A DNA stretch of 32,085 bases from Mycoplasmataceae bacterium (GTDB lineage: Bacteria; Bacillota_I; Bacilli_A; Mycoplasmatales; Mycoplasmoidaceae), in assembly GCA_031258945.1 (NCBI GenBank), contig JAIRME010000017.1, positions 1 through 32,085 of the forward strand. Reading direction: 5' to 3'. Made by a program: the position numbers and the translations under genes. Of the stretch, positions 1 to 8,594 are shown one piece after another. Every line of letters starts with the position of its first letter. Position 1 is the stretch's first letter. The notes beneath the pieces were generated by a model. The model was not told where the DNA came from and searched no databases. It saw only the letters and a list, made by a program, of their open reading frames with translations.

Positions 1-122
1 AAAATTCTTGGATCTATAGGTGAGGGGGGGGGGGAAGAGTTACAAGATGTGGTACTGATACTAACTAGAAGCGAATTACTCGTTAACAAACCATATAGTA
101 AATACCTCTTAATTCGCATCAT
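1..122 (-). CDS. Lipoprotein signal peptide, gene truncated by window edge; poly-C tract after lipobox
   Basis: Reading leftwards from ATG 122-120 (a second ATG at 119-117) gives a typical mycoplasma lipoprotein start: a basic N-terminus (MMRIKRY), a hydrophobic stretch and a lipobox-like STTSC with the cysteine at residue 27. The codons directly after the cysteine (Asn-Ser-Ser) run into a homopolymer of 11 C on this strand (plus-strand G 24-34), encoding prolines. With 11 C the frame is open to the edge (PPPSPIDPRI). One C fewer would shift it, and one C more brings a TAG at once. The gene is divergent from rpmG, and TACAAT at 151-146 could be its -10 box. The mature protein lies outside the window, so its function is unknown. 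Lipoproteins of this kind are usually surface antigens in Mollicutes. Confidence 0.6.
   Translation of the reverse strand, partial: MMRIKRYLLYGLLTSNSLLVSISTTSCNSSPPPSPIDPRI
24..34. repeat. 11-bp poly-G (poly-C on minus) tract
   Basis: Eleven G in a row in very AT-rich DNA. On the minus strand the tract falls just behind the lipobox cysteine of the edge lipoprotein. It is the longest of three such tracts in the window, all inside lipoprotein starts. Confidence 0.9.
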
Positions 123-145
123 ATTTTTTTAAGCTAACAATTCCT

Positions 146-184
146 ATTGTAAGATAACTATTCATTTTGTTGATATACTATAAG
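146..184. promoter_or_regulatory. Divergent promoter region of rpmG and the edge lipoprotein
   Basis: On plus, TATACT at 174-179, with an overlapping TATAAG at 179-184, lies about 30 bases before rpmG. On minus, TACAAT at 151-146 lies 23 bases before the lipoprotein ATG. Both are read by eye. Confidence 0.4.
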
Positions 185-209
185 TCATTTAAAAAATAGG
201 AGAATATTT

Positions 210-371
210 GTGGCTGAAAAAAGATATGTAAGATTAGAATGTACTGTTTGCCATAGTATTAATTACTTAACAAAAAGAAATCCAAAATCTGCCCCTGAAA
301 AATTAGAATTAAAGAAATATTGTAAAAAATGTCGTAAAGTTACTATGCACAAAGAGACTAAATCTAAATAA
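210..371 (+). CDS. rpmG: 50S ribosomal protein L33
   Basis: A 53-residue protein with the L33 layout: MAEKRYVRLECTVC start, the NYLTKRNP core, and a second cysteine pair in YCKKCRK. The two CxxC pairs (C-T-V-C and C-K-K-C) form the zinc-binding version of L33. It belongs to the large ribosomal subunit, near the tRNA exit site. The start is GTG at 210 with an AGGAG Shine-Dalgarno at 198-202, one of few clear ones in this window. pepP begins six bases after the stop without its own ribosome site, so the two are probably co-transcribed. Length is normal for the family. Confidence 0.95.
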   Translation: MAEKRYVRLECTVCHSINYLTKRNPKSAPEKLELKKYCKKCRKVTMHKETKSK

Positions 372-376
372 TATAT

Positions 377-1420
377 ATGGACATAAAGCATCAAATAATT
401 TTTGATTTAATTAAAGAATATAAAGCTGATAGTTTTATTTCTACATCACCTGTAAACCGTGAATGGTTGTTAAATAATGTTGCAATAGATTTTTCTTTGA
501 TTTTAGCTAAGAATAATAAAATTCATGTTTTTGTGGATGAACGTGATATTGCTAGTTTAAAAAAAAATAATCCTAAAATTATTGTTCATTTGTACAAAGA
601 TGTAAATTCTTGGTTAGATTTTTGTAAAGCGCAAAAATTACATACTACATTATTTGAATCCAATGCAATTACTTATGATCAATATGATATATATGCTAAA
701 CCATTAAAAACTAAATTAGTTAGTATTAATGCAGATGATTTGAGAATAGTTAAAACAAAAGAAGAATTATCTAAATTACAAAAATCTGCAGATATTATTT
801 GTAAAGCTATCGAACATTTAAAAAAATGGGTTAAAGTTGGTGTTAGCGAAAAAGAAGTGGCTAAGGAACTTTATAAATTTGTAATTAAAAATGGGGCAAC
901 TAATGTATCGTTCCCAACGATTGTGTCATTTGGTTCTAATAGTGCTGATATTCACAGTTCACCAACAGATCGTAAATTAAAAAGGAATGAGATTATCTTG
1001 GTAGATGCTGGTTGTATTTATGAAGGTTTTTGTTCCGATATTACAAGAATATGATGAATTGGGAAACTTTCTCCTATGCTAATGAAAATGTATCAAACTG
1101 TTTTACATGCCAATAAATTAGGGATTCAATCTATTAAGGCTAATGTAATTGGTTCAAAAATAGATAATATTTGTCGTACATACATTAAGAAAAATTGAAA
1201 TAACTATGACATTCCTCATGGTGTAGGTCATGGGGTAGGTATGCTTATCCATGAGAATCCAAGAATAAATAAAATTTATCATAAACCATTATTAGAAAAT
1301 AGTGTAGTAACTATTGAACCTGGGATTTATGATCCGTCAATTGGTGGTGTAAGAGTTGAAGACACTATTGTTGTAACTCGCAATGGGGCTAAAGTTCTAA
1401 CCAGTAAATCGCTAAAATAA
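377..1420 (+). CDS. pepP: Xaa-Pro aminopeptidase (M24 metallopeptidase)
   Basis: A 347-residue cytosolic aminopeptidase that removes N-terminal residues before proline, used in amino-acid scavenging. The N-terminal half is a creatinase-like domain; the C-terminal half is the M24 pita-bread domain. All five metal ligands are visible: Asp210 (VDAG), Asp221 (SDITR), His285 (HGVGHG), Glu314 (TIEPG) and Glu328 (RVEDT). In-frame UGA codons (1052-1057, 1196-1198) are Trp. Length is typical for the small M24 peptidases of Firmicutes and Mollicutes. It follows rpmG by five bases and is convergent with pepF, whose stop lies 18 bases further on. PepQ-type dipeptidase is an alternative assignment within the same family. 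Confidence 0.9.
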
Positions 1421-1438
1421 ATGTTTAGTATAAGTCTC

Positions 1439-3250
1439 TTAACTGTAAGTGCTAAGTTTTTTAATTCAACCATTTAATATATTTTTGGCATCTTGATATA
1501 CTTTAGGTTTGTTTAAATCTACACCCAGTAATTTTATGGTATCAAGTGGAGACAACGATGAGCCACTTGATAAAAAACGAAAATATTTTTGAATCATATC
1601 TTGATTACCACGATAAATTTCATTAGCCACTAAAATTGCTACAATCTGTCCGATGGCATATTTATATACATAAAAGTTACCAGCATAAAAATGTGGGATT
1701 CTCAAAATAGTAGATAAAGAATATGAGTAAGGTTGCTTGTTAATTTTGGTTCGCATTTCTTTATTAATGCCTTGATATTTATCAATCATCTGTCAATATA
1801 TTTTTTTAATCATTTCTTTAGTGAACGGTTGTGATTCATTGACTAATTTGTTTAATTCATATTCGGTATGACTAAAAATAATTTGACGTGAAACTGTAGC
1901 AAAAAAGTTATTAATCATTTCATCTAAAATAAACTTATTCATTTCTACATGATTTTTATATGTATCTAATAAATAATATGACAACAACATTTCATTGACA
2001 ATAGAAGCTATTTCTGCATAGAAAATGGAAACTTCATGGTAGATTTTTTGTTTTTTATTAATGTAATGTGAATTTAATGAATGCCCCAATTCATGTGCGA
2101 TTGTAGATACCGAATGTATCGTATAATCAAAATTCATAGAAATATAATATTTATTCAATCCTTTTGTGTTACCAATAGAATATGCACCTTGTTGTTTCCC
2201 GGGTTTGGCTAATCAAGATATTCAATTTTCATTAAAAGCTTTTTTTACATTTGCAATATATTCAACACCCAAAGGTTTGAAAGCTTGTAAAATTATTTGC
2301 TTAGTTTGTTCAATGCTGAAATGAACGGTTTTTTTGGTTAAATCAACAGTTTTATCCCATGGTTCTAATTTATCCAATTGCAATTGTCTTTTCAATAATT
2401 TTTCAAAAATTTTACGGTAATTTATAAAGCTATCTTTAAATAATTCTGTATATTTGTATAGATTAGTAATTAATTCAACATTTACTTCATCTTCAAAAGC
2501 AACGGCAGTTATGTAATCTTTGAATTTATGAATTTTACTATTAGTATTCAACATTAGGTAGTTGTAATATAAAGTTTGAGTGAATGTATTTTCATAATTA
2601 CTGTAAGCTTTATTAAAATTAATTCAAGTAGTTTTACGTATATTACGATCTTTGTCTTTCAAATTACGAGTTATGTCGGCAATAGTTTTCAATGGAATGT
2701 TTGTACCTTTTGAATCAACAGCATCTAAGAATTTAATTTCCGTGTCATTTAAAGTAGAAAAGATTGTGGCAAAGCCACTGTTAATGATACCGATGGTGGA
2801 CAATACTTTTTGTTCATTATCAGCAAGGATATGAGGTTTATTACGAAAAACAAGTTCAAATTCTCGCTGATATTCTTTAATTTTTTGATTTTTTAGATAT
2901 GAACGAATTTTGCTCTCATTTCTAATAACCTTTTGATTGTAATCAGAAATTGAAACATAAAATTTATTGCTATCATTACTAAGTTTTTGTGACCAAGCTA
3001 TTCATTTTGGTGAGGTTTGTTCTTCATTGTAGTTATTACTGACATAATTACTTAGACGATTAGAAATAATTTCATATTCTTGATGTAATGCCAATCATTT
3101 TTGAAAATTATTTAAACTATTTGTAAAAAAAGGATAAAGTTTAAGAATTTGATTTTGCTTGTTCAGCCATGATTGATGAAGTTGTTCCAAAGTGCCATTA
3201 TTTAAAAGTGGTTCTAAATCTCATGAATATTTTTTGTTATCTAATGTCAT
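1439..3250 (-). CDS. pepF: Oligoendopeptidase F (M3 family)
   Basis: A 603-residue cytosolic zinc oligopeptidase of family M3, which cuts imported peptides of roughly 7-17 residues. The zinc motif HELGH is at residues 386-390, in the M3 context TIAHELGHSLNSHY. The length matches PepF (about 600). ATG at 3250-3248 opens the frame (MTLDNKKYSW), and many UGA codons are read as Trp. The last codons continue past a UGA at 1468-1466 to the true stop TAA at 1441-1439. The gene is divergent from ybaB, with 46 bases between starts. With pepP and the permease at 9194 it forms the peptide and amino-acid supply side of this window. Confidence 0.93.
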
Positions 3251-3265
3251 AAATTATTAATTTAA

Positions 3266-3271
3266 TATAAT
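3266..3271 (+). promoter_or_regulatory. -10 box of ybaB
   Basis: A consensus TATAAT, 25 bases before the ybaB ATG in the short gap between divergent pepF and ybaB. No convincing Shine-Dalgarno follows. Confidence 0.45.
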
Positions 3272-3296
3272 GATTTTAAATCAAAAACGGTAAATT

Positions 3297-3599
3297 ATGA
3301 ATATTAATCAAATGATGCAGCAAGCACAAAAAATGCAACGTGAAATACAAAAAAAAATTGAAGAGTTTGAGCAGAAAGAATTTGAATTTAATTACAAGAA
3401 CGGTTCAGTAGTAGTAAATATGACTGGTGCTGGTAAAATTACGAAGCTAGTAGTGAATCCTACTTTAATTGACCCCGAAGATAAAATAACTATGGAAGAA
3501 ATGATTGCTGAAGCTATTAACTTGGGATATGATTCTATTCAAGAGGATAAGAATGTTATTCAACAATCGGCGGTACCAAAAACACCGGGCATATTCTAA
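3297..3599 (+). CDS. ybaB: YbaB/EbfC family nucleoid-associated protein
   Basis: A 100-residue protein of the YbaB/EbfC family, a small dimeric DNA-binding protein that usually sits between dnaX and recR. Seen: start MNINQMMQQAQKMQ, the family core GSVVVNMTGAGKITKLVVNP, and the helical end with TMEEMIAEAINLGYD. Length is typical. No dnaX lies upstream; pepF is there instead. Downstream, recR is displaced by about 770 bases by an inserted lipoprotein gene. The 3' end of this gene (PKTPGIF, stop, ATG) appears a second time, diverged, directly before recR at 4299-4370. Confidence 0.92.
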   Translation: MNINQMMQQAQKMQREIQKKIEEFEQKEFEFNYKNGSVVVNMTGAGKITKLVVNPTLIDPEDKITMEEMIAEAINLGYDSIQEDKNVIQQSAVPKTPGIF

Positions 3600-3645
3600 T
3601 GAACTCTATCCCCTTTTAAATGTTTAGTAGATAAGTTTATAGACT
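3552..3645 (+). repeat. Left copy of the duplicated ybaB-recR junction (decayed recR start)
   Basis: After the ybaB stop the sequence carries on as a broken copy of the recR start. It reads M-N-S-I-P-F, stop, where recR reads M-K-P-I-A-F, and the following bases (tttagtagataag) still resemble recR's atttggtagatgc. The matching right copy is at 4317-4410. The two copies flank the lipoprotein gene, whose last codons lie antisense on this decayed copy. Confidence 0.65.
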
Positions 3646-4262
3646 GGGGAAAACAACGTTTGTTCAATCATATGGGGAAATTGGTAATGTTTGTTTAATC
3701 TCTTTACCTTCATAATCCTTTTCATAAAAGAGAATTAATCTATCGCCTAAATATTCCATCCCATTTATATAATGCGCACCATCGGTATATCCAATTTTAA
3801 AGTCATAATTAAGTGAATAATCAGACCTTAAACCTGTAGTGATTATTTCAGAATTGAGATATTGGATATTAACATCGTTTTTCTCTTTGTTTTTGTAAGT
3901 AAGAAGAATTTCGGCATTATTTTCCAAAAAGTTAGCTTTGATAGAGGATAGTTCTTCAGTTCCATCCCTTCATTTAGGGATTAAATATGACAATAAACCA
4001 TTTGATATCGTTTTAATGTTTAAATTATTTTGAACAAATATGTAATCATCATCTGTTGATGATGTAGCGGCATTAAAAGTATAACTTGATGGATTAGTAG
4101 TATTTTGGTTATTGTCTTGTAACAAAGTCTCGGCTTGATCTGGCGAAGTGATTGTATACTGTCAATGTTTAGAACATGAAGTAAGAAGAATTAATGAACT
4201 ACTCCCCCCCCACTAATAACCATTGTAGGTATAAGAATAGTTAACAATTTTATCTTTTTCAT
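3637..4262 (-). pseudogene. Lipoprotein gene, phase-OFF by a poly-G tract in the signal peptide
   Basis: ATG 4262-4260 with a GGAG Shine-Dalgarno at 4273-4270 starts a lipoprotein signal peptide (MKKIKLLTILIPTMVIS). The next bases are eight G (plus-strand C 4204-4211). As written the frame ends after GGGVVH, giving a 23-residue peptide. With nine (or six) G it continues as GGSSSLILLTSC, a proper lipobox with Cys30, and stays open to TAA at 3639-3637. That makes about 208 residues, including Trp-UGA codons. The mature part is polar and Asn/Thr/Ser-rich with a β-like C-terminal part (EYLGDRLILFYEKDYEG). No known family was recognised. The intact downstream frame argues for a reversible switch rather than decay. 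It sits between duplicated ybaB-recR junction copies. Confidence 0.8.
4204..4211. repeat. 8-bp poly-C (poly-G on minus) phase tract
   Basis: Eight C on plus, or G in the coding direction, right behind the Ser17 codon of the lipoprotein signal peptide. One extra G restores the full reading frame. Confidence 0.9.
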
Positions 4263-4278
4263 ATTTATCTCCATTTAA

Positions 4279-4290
4279 AGTATATATAAT
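4279..4290. promoter_or_regulatory. Back-to-back -10 boxes: lipoprotein (minus) and recR leader (plus)
   Basis: TATACT on minus (4284-4279) precedes the lipoprotein ATG by 16 bases. TATAAT on plus (4285-4290) precedes the mini-ORF ATG at 4299 by eight bases. The two boxes touch, so the polymerases should compete. Confidence 0.5.
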
Positions 4291-4298
4291 AAATTATC

Positions 4299-4370
4299 AT
4301 GGAAGGTGTTAATTTTCAAAACAACTTCATCAAACAATCTACAATGTCAAAAACACTAGGAATGTTTTAA
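4299..4370 (+). CDS. Mini-ORF made of a second ybaB 3' end, translationally coupled to recR
   Basis: A 23-codon ORF starting at ATG 4299. Its end, KQSTMSKTLGMF, clearly resembles the true ybaB end QQSAVPKTPGIF, and its stop overlaps the recR start as TAATG. It is probably a leftover of the old ybaB-recR junction, separated from ybaB when the lipoprotein gene came in. The TATAAT at 4285-4290 lies eight bases upstream, so the transcript would be nearly leaderless and the mini-ORF could bring ribosomes to recR. The peptide itself need not have a function. Origin is well supported; role is inferred. Confidence 0.55.
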   Translation: MEGVNFQNNFIKQSTMSKTLGMF

Positions 4371-4966
4371 TGAAACCAATTGCTTTTGAATATTTGGTAG
4401 ATGCATTAAAATCATTACCAGGTGTTGGTAAAAAACAAGCTGAACGGATAGCTTATTTTTTAATTTTGAAAGATGAAAAATATATTAAGGAATTCATAGA
4501 ACGCATTAATGAAAGCCATCTAAAAATTCATTTTTGTAAACAATGTAACAATTTTGCTGAAAGTGAGTTATGCGATATATGTTCAAATAAAATGCGTCAA
4601 CTAAATAAATTATGCGTCGTTTCTTCTATTGAAGATTTACAAAAGATTGAAGAAACAAATTCATATCTGGGTTTGTATTATGTATTACAAGGCGAAATAG
4701 ATGTAAAAACTAAAACGAACTTAGATCAGCATATTATTCGAAAATTTATGAATTTGTTGCAATCACATTCATTTGATGAAGTTATTTTGGCTACTAATTG
4801 AACCATTAATGGTGAAGCAACTGCTACATTTATTAAAAAAATTGTTAATGAGTTATCAAAGGCTAATGTGTATCGTTTGGCATTGGGGTTGCCTATTAAT
4901 TCAGCGCTTGACTACGCTGACAATACGACATTAAAATATGCAATTCAAAACAAAACTAAATATTAA
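4370..4966 (+). CDS. recR: Recombination protein RecR
   Basis: A 198-residue RecR, the DNA clamp that with RecO loads RecA on gapped DNA. Domain order is normal: an N-terminal helix-hairpin-helix (LPGVGKKQAERIA, residues 16-28), the C4 zinc motif with Cys56, Cys59, Cys68 and Cys71, then the Toprim domain and the C-terminal segment with LGLPINSALDYAD. UGA at 4799-4801 is Trp. The start overlaps the stop of the preceding mini-ORF (TAATG). The stop TAA overlaps the stop of convergent trmB by two bases. The usual partner ybaB lies about 770 bases upstream. Confidence 0.95.
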
Positions 4967-5598
4967 TGTTTACTAAATTGAAATTTTTTGATTGCAATAT
5001 TCTGTTTAATGAATTTTTGTTCATATTCAGTTTGAATATTATGCTGAAGTTGGTTGGGATGTTGGTAGAGATTGCTAGTAGCAAAATCTTGTTTAAACTT
5101 ATCAAATTCATTAAAACTATTTAGTGAATATTCGTACAAATCTATATTATCAGTTTTAAATTCAATTATTCCTTTATCTACTAATAAACCATGATAAATT
5201 TGAAGAAAATAGGAATTTGTTAATCGATTTTTCATATGTCGCTTTTTTGGTCATGGGTCAGGAAAATTAAGATAAATGGCCCCAATACTTTTTTTATTAA
5301 GTCATTGATTTAAATTTATAGCACTATCGTTAACGAACAATAAATTATTTAATTTTGTGTTTAATATATTAATTTTTCTCAATGCTTTTAATACTATCGT
5401 AGAATCTTTTTCAAAACCAATAAAATTTATATCTGGATTTTTTATGGCTTTAGTAATCAAAAATATGCCTTTACCAGCGCCTATTTCAATTTCAAGTGGA
5501 TTATGATTATTAAAGTATGCATTTTTAGGTTTAGAAATAAAATTAGGATAATCTCTTATTAACTCACTGGCATTTTTAATTTTACGAATACGTCCCAT
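4963..5598 (-). CDS. trmB: tRNA (guanine-N7-)-methyltransferase
   Basis: A 211-residue SAM-dependent enzyme that methylates G46 of tRNA. Seen: the SAM-binding motif LEIEIGAGKGIFL near residue 35, the acidic end of the next strand (NFIGFEKD), and the family signature FPDPWPKKRH, whose Trp is encoded by UGA. Length agrees with bacterial TrmB. The start ATG 5598 lies three bases after the mgtA stop, so it is probably translated from the mgtA message. The end overlaps the recR stop. Confidence 0.95.
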
Positions 5599-5601
5599 AA
5601 A

Positions 5602-8259
5602 TTACAATCAACTGTGAAATGTTTTGATGTATGCTACTTTTGATAATTGTGCCATTACAATGTATCCTATTACGATTGCAACAATGTAAGCAATTACGAT
5701 GGCATTATCGTTAATGGATAATGGACTAAAGATAGGGTTGAATCCTGGTGTCAATACTAAAATTAAACCAATTAATAAGATGGCAATTAATGATAATACT
5801 ACCGGCAAAGAAGGAGTAGTATTATGGAATGGGAATTTATTGCTTCGTAAAATAATAACTACTGCAGTTTGCGTTAATAAACTTTCTAAAAATCAACCTG
5901 TTTGAAATAAATTTTCGGTAGTACTAGTGTTTCATTTCATGGCATAGAACATTATTAGAAAAGTAGCAATATCAAAAATAGAACTAATTGGTCCAATGCA
6001 TAACATAAACTTTAAAATAGAACGAGCATTTCAACTCCGCGGTTTATTCACAAAATCTTTATCAACATTATCTCACGGCATAGCTAGTTGTGCAAAATCA
6101 TATATTAAATTGAGAATTAAAATTTGTTCAGGTCGCATTGGTAATATGCCATAAGTTGCCAATCAAATACTCGCAACCAACATACTAAGCATATTACCAA
6201 AATTACTAGAAACAGTCATTTTTATGTATTTAATAATATTGGCATATGTCTTTCGTCCTTCTACACAACCATTGCCTAGTATGGTTAAATCTTTCTCTAG
6301 TAAAATGATATCTGCACTTTCCTTTGCCACATCCACTGCCGTGTCAACAGAAATACCTAGATCAGCTGTTCGCATGGCACCGGCATCATTAATACCGTCA
6401 CCCATAAAACCTACTACATGTTTGTTGGCCTTGATAGCATCTACTACGCGTACTTTTTGCTCAGGTGATAATTTGGCAAAAATAGTAACAAACATAACTT
6501 TCTTAATTAATTGGTCTTGTGTCATCATTTCTACATCATCACCCAGTAATATTTTTTTGCCTTTTAATCCTACTTGGTTACAAACATATTTAGCTACAGC
6601 ATCATTGTCTCCAGTGAGGACTTTAACTTGCACACCACGTTTTTGTAAATCTAGAATTGCTTTTCGAGCAGATAATTTAGGTGGATCAAGCAAAGAGATA
6701 TAACCAATTAATTTCATTGCATCTTCATCTTTAACGTGAAATGAACGGTTAGTTGGTAATGGTTGATGATTTGTGGCGATAGCGATAACACGCATGCCTT
6801 GTTCGTTTAAATCACGTACAATATTTCGAATTTGTGTACGCATTTTAGAGTCGAGTTTAATGGTTTTACCTTTGTATTCAGCATAATCGCAAATCGCAAG
6901 AATCTCTTCTGGTGCCCCTTTAGTAATTAATTGTGTATTTTCATTAGGATCTTTTAAAATTACGGACATACGACGTCTTTGGAAATCAAACGGGATTTCG
7001 TCAATTTTATTAAATTCATTAGCCGTATAATCAAAACCAGCTTCTTTGGTTTTCTCAATAATTGCTAAGTCTAATAAGTTTTTCAATCCAGTTTGGAAAT
7101 GACTATTCAAAAAACCGTAGATTAAAACGCGATTGTCTTCTTTACCTTCTACATTAATGTGACGTTCTAAAATAATACGATCTTCAGTTAATGTACCGGT
7201 TTTATCGGTACACAATACATCCATTGCGCCAAAACTTTGGATAGAATTAATGTTTTTCACAATTGTTTTTTGCTTGGACAACCGGAATGCTTCTTTAGCT
7301 AGATTTACGGTTACTACCATTGGTAATAATTCAGGAGTTAATCCAATCGCCAATGCTAAAGAAAAAGTAAGACTAGTGAATCAACGGTTTTCACTAGTAC
7401 CTAAACTACCTTGTAAAACAAAAACCACTATAACCATGAGGATGGTAGTAATTAATAGTAATAAGCTAACTGATCTAATACCTTTGTCAAAATTTGTTTT
7501 TGGTCTTTTTTTGGAAATAGAACGAGCTATCCTACCAAAAAAAGTATTATTGCCAGTATTTAAAACAATACCTTTAGCCGAACCTGAAGAAACAGAAGTA
7601 CCCATAAAACATAAGTTATTAGCTTCAATGGCATTTTTATAGTCATAATTTTTATTTAATCCTGTAGTTTTTTCAACAGGTTCTGATTCGCCAGTTAAAG
7701 TCGATTGAGTAATAAATAAGTCTTTAGCATTTAATATCATTAAATCTGCTGGAATCATGTCACCAGCTACTAAATGAATGATATCACCCGGTACAATTTC
7801 ATCAATCGGAATTTCTTTACGAATACCATTACGTTCGACAGCTGCCGTAGTTTCAATCATGTCGTGTAATTTTTCACTCGCTCTATTAGAACGTACTTCT
7901 TGGAACATTCTTACAAATGATGTTATTAATAAAATACCAATAATAATGCCAAAAGATGGTCAATCTCGCACACTAGGAATAGCTGCATCTAAAATAGCAA
8001 TAATGATTAAAATAATGGAAAATGGATTAAATATGGCATCAAATAATGAATGATACCACTGATGTTGTTTATGTCCACTAATAGAATTAGGCCCATATAA
8101 TTCTTTTAGTTTTTCATATTGTTCTTGATCAATACCATGGATAGAACTATGAAATAAATCTAATATTTCATCATTAGACTTATGAGCATTTTTTAGCAGT
8201 TTCTGGTTTAGTTCTCCAGATATTTGAGGTAAACGTTTTATTCGTTTCTTTTTGGCCAT
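5602..8259 (-). CDS. mgtA: Magnesium-transporting P-type ATPase
   Basis: An 885-residue type IIIB P-type ATPase importing Mg2+ across the cell membrane. Motifs in order: TGESEP of the actuator domain, the transmembrane ion site TPELLPM, the phosphorylated Asp352 in CTDKTGT, the nucleotide domain (ITKGAPEEI), the hinge GDGINDAGAM, then ADLGISVDTAVDVAKESADIIL, which is very typical of MgtA/MgtB. A C-terminal bundle of membrane helices follows. Length compares with E. coli MgtA (898). The start was set at ATG 8259-8257 (MAKKKRIKRLPQ); a TTG at 8301 in the same frame is possible. Upstream lies a 24-codon ORF (8305-8379). All UGA codons are Trp and the frame is continuous. Confidence 0.95.
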
Positions 8260-8304
8260 TGTTAGATTATTTTCATCTACACCATGGATAATTAACGACA
8301 AGAT

Positions 8305-8379
8305 TTATACAATTAGGATTAAGAAAAAATAACGAGTCATATATTCATCTTGTTGCGAATTATTCGTGAGAGGGTCCAT
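8305..8379 (-). CDS. Possible leader peptide of mgtA
   Basis: ATG 8379-8377 with an AAAGGT Shine-Dalgarno (8396-8391) opens a 24-codon ORF: MDPLTNNSQQDEY, then MTRYFFLILIV and TAA. It begins about 28 bases after the expected transcription start and ends 45 bases before the mgtA ATG. Enterobacterial mgtA also has an acidic/proline-rich leader (mgtL), whose stalled or destabilised translation senses Mg2+. Here only the Met-Asp-Pro start and an acidic stretch are reminiscent. It may also just be chance. Confidence 0.35.
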   Translation of the reverse strand: MDPLTNNSQQDEYMTRYFFLILIV

Positions 8380-8413
8380 GAAATTATCGTTACCTTTCTT
8401 TTATATTAAACGA

Positions 8414-8419
8414 ATTATA
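8414..8419 (-). promoter_or_regulatory. -10 box of mgtA transcript
   Basis: TATAAT on the minus strand, 34 bases before the leader ORF. The resulting 5' region before mgtA would be about 150 nt, the longest on any minus-strand gene here. Confidence 0.5.
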
Positions 8420-8582
8420 GGTGGTACTTTAAAATAATAAAAAATAAATTTTTAATATGTTAATTAAATAAACATTTTGGGAAATATTCATTCAATGAAT
8501 GTATGTGGTTTAGTATTTGTATATTATTCAGATTTTCTAATGAACTTTTTAGAGAGGAAGAGTGAAAGTTTTTAAGCACCTG

Positions 8583-8588
8583 TATAAT
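8583..8588 (+). promoter_or_regulatory. -10 box placing the start site at the ATG
   Basis: TATAAT directly preceded by TG and six bases before ATG 8595. Initiation about seven bases downstream would give a leaderless mRNA. Confidence 0.6.
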
Positions 8589-8594
8589 ATATGT

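Noticed and set aside
6224-6703. Long open frame on plus opposite mgtA
   Set aside because: Antisense to a gene with complete P-type ATPase motifs; the encoded sequence is low-quality Ser/Pro-rich and lacks a ribosome site.
7250-8053. Further plus-strand frames opposite mgtA
   Set aside because: Shadows of the mgtA coding frame; no motif or start signal.
8257-8301. TTG at 8301 as mgtA start
   Set aside because: No Shine-Dalgarno there, and the ATG at 8259 gives the usual basic MgtA start; kept only as an alternative.
8487-8499. Small palindrome CATTC-AAT-GAATG between mgtA and the coiled-coil gene
   Set aside because: Five-base arms are expected by chance in AT-rich DNA and it is far from both promoters.
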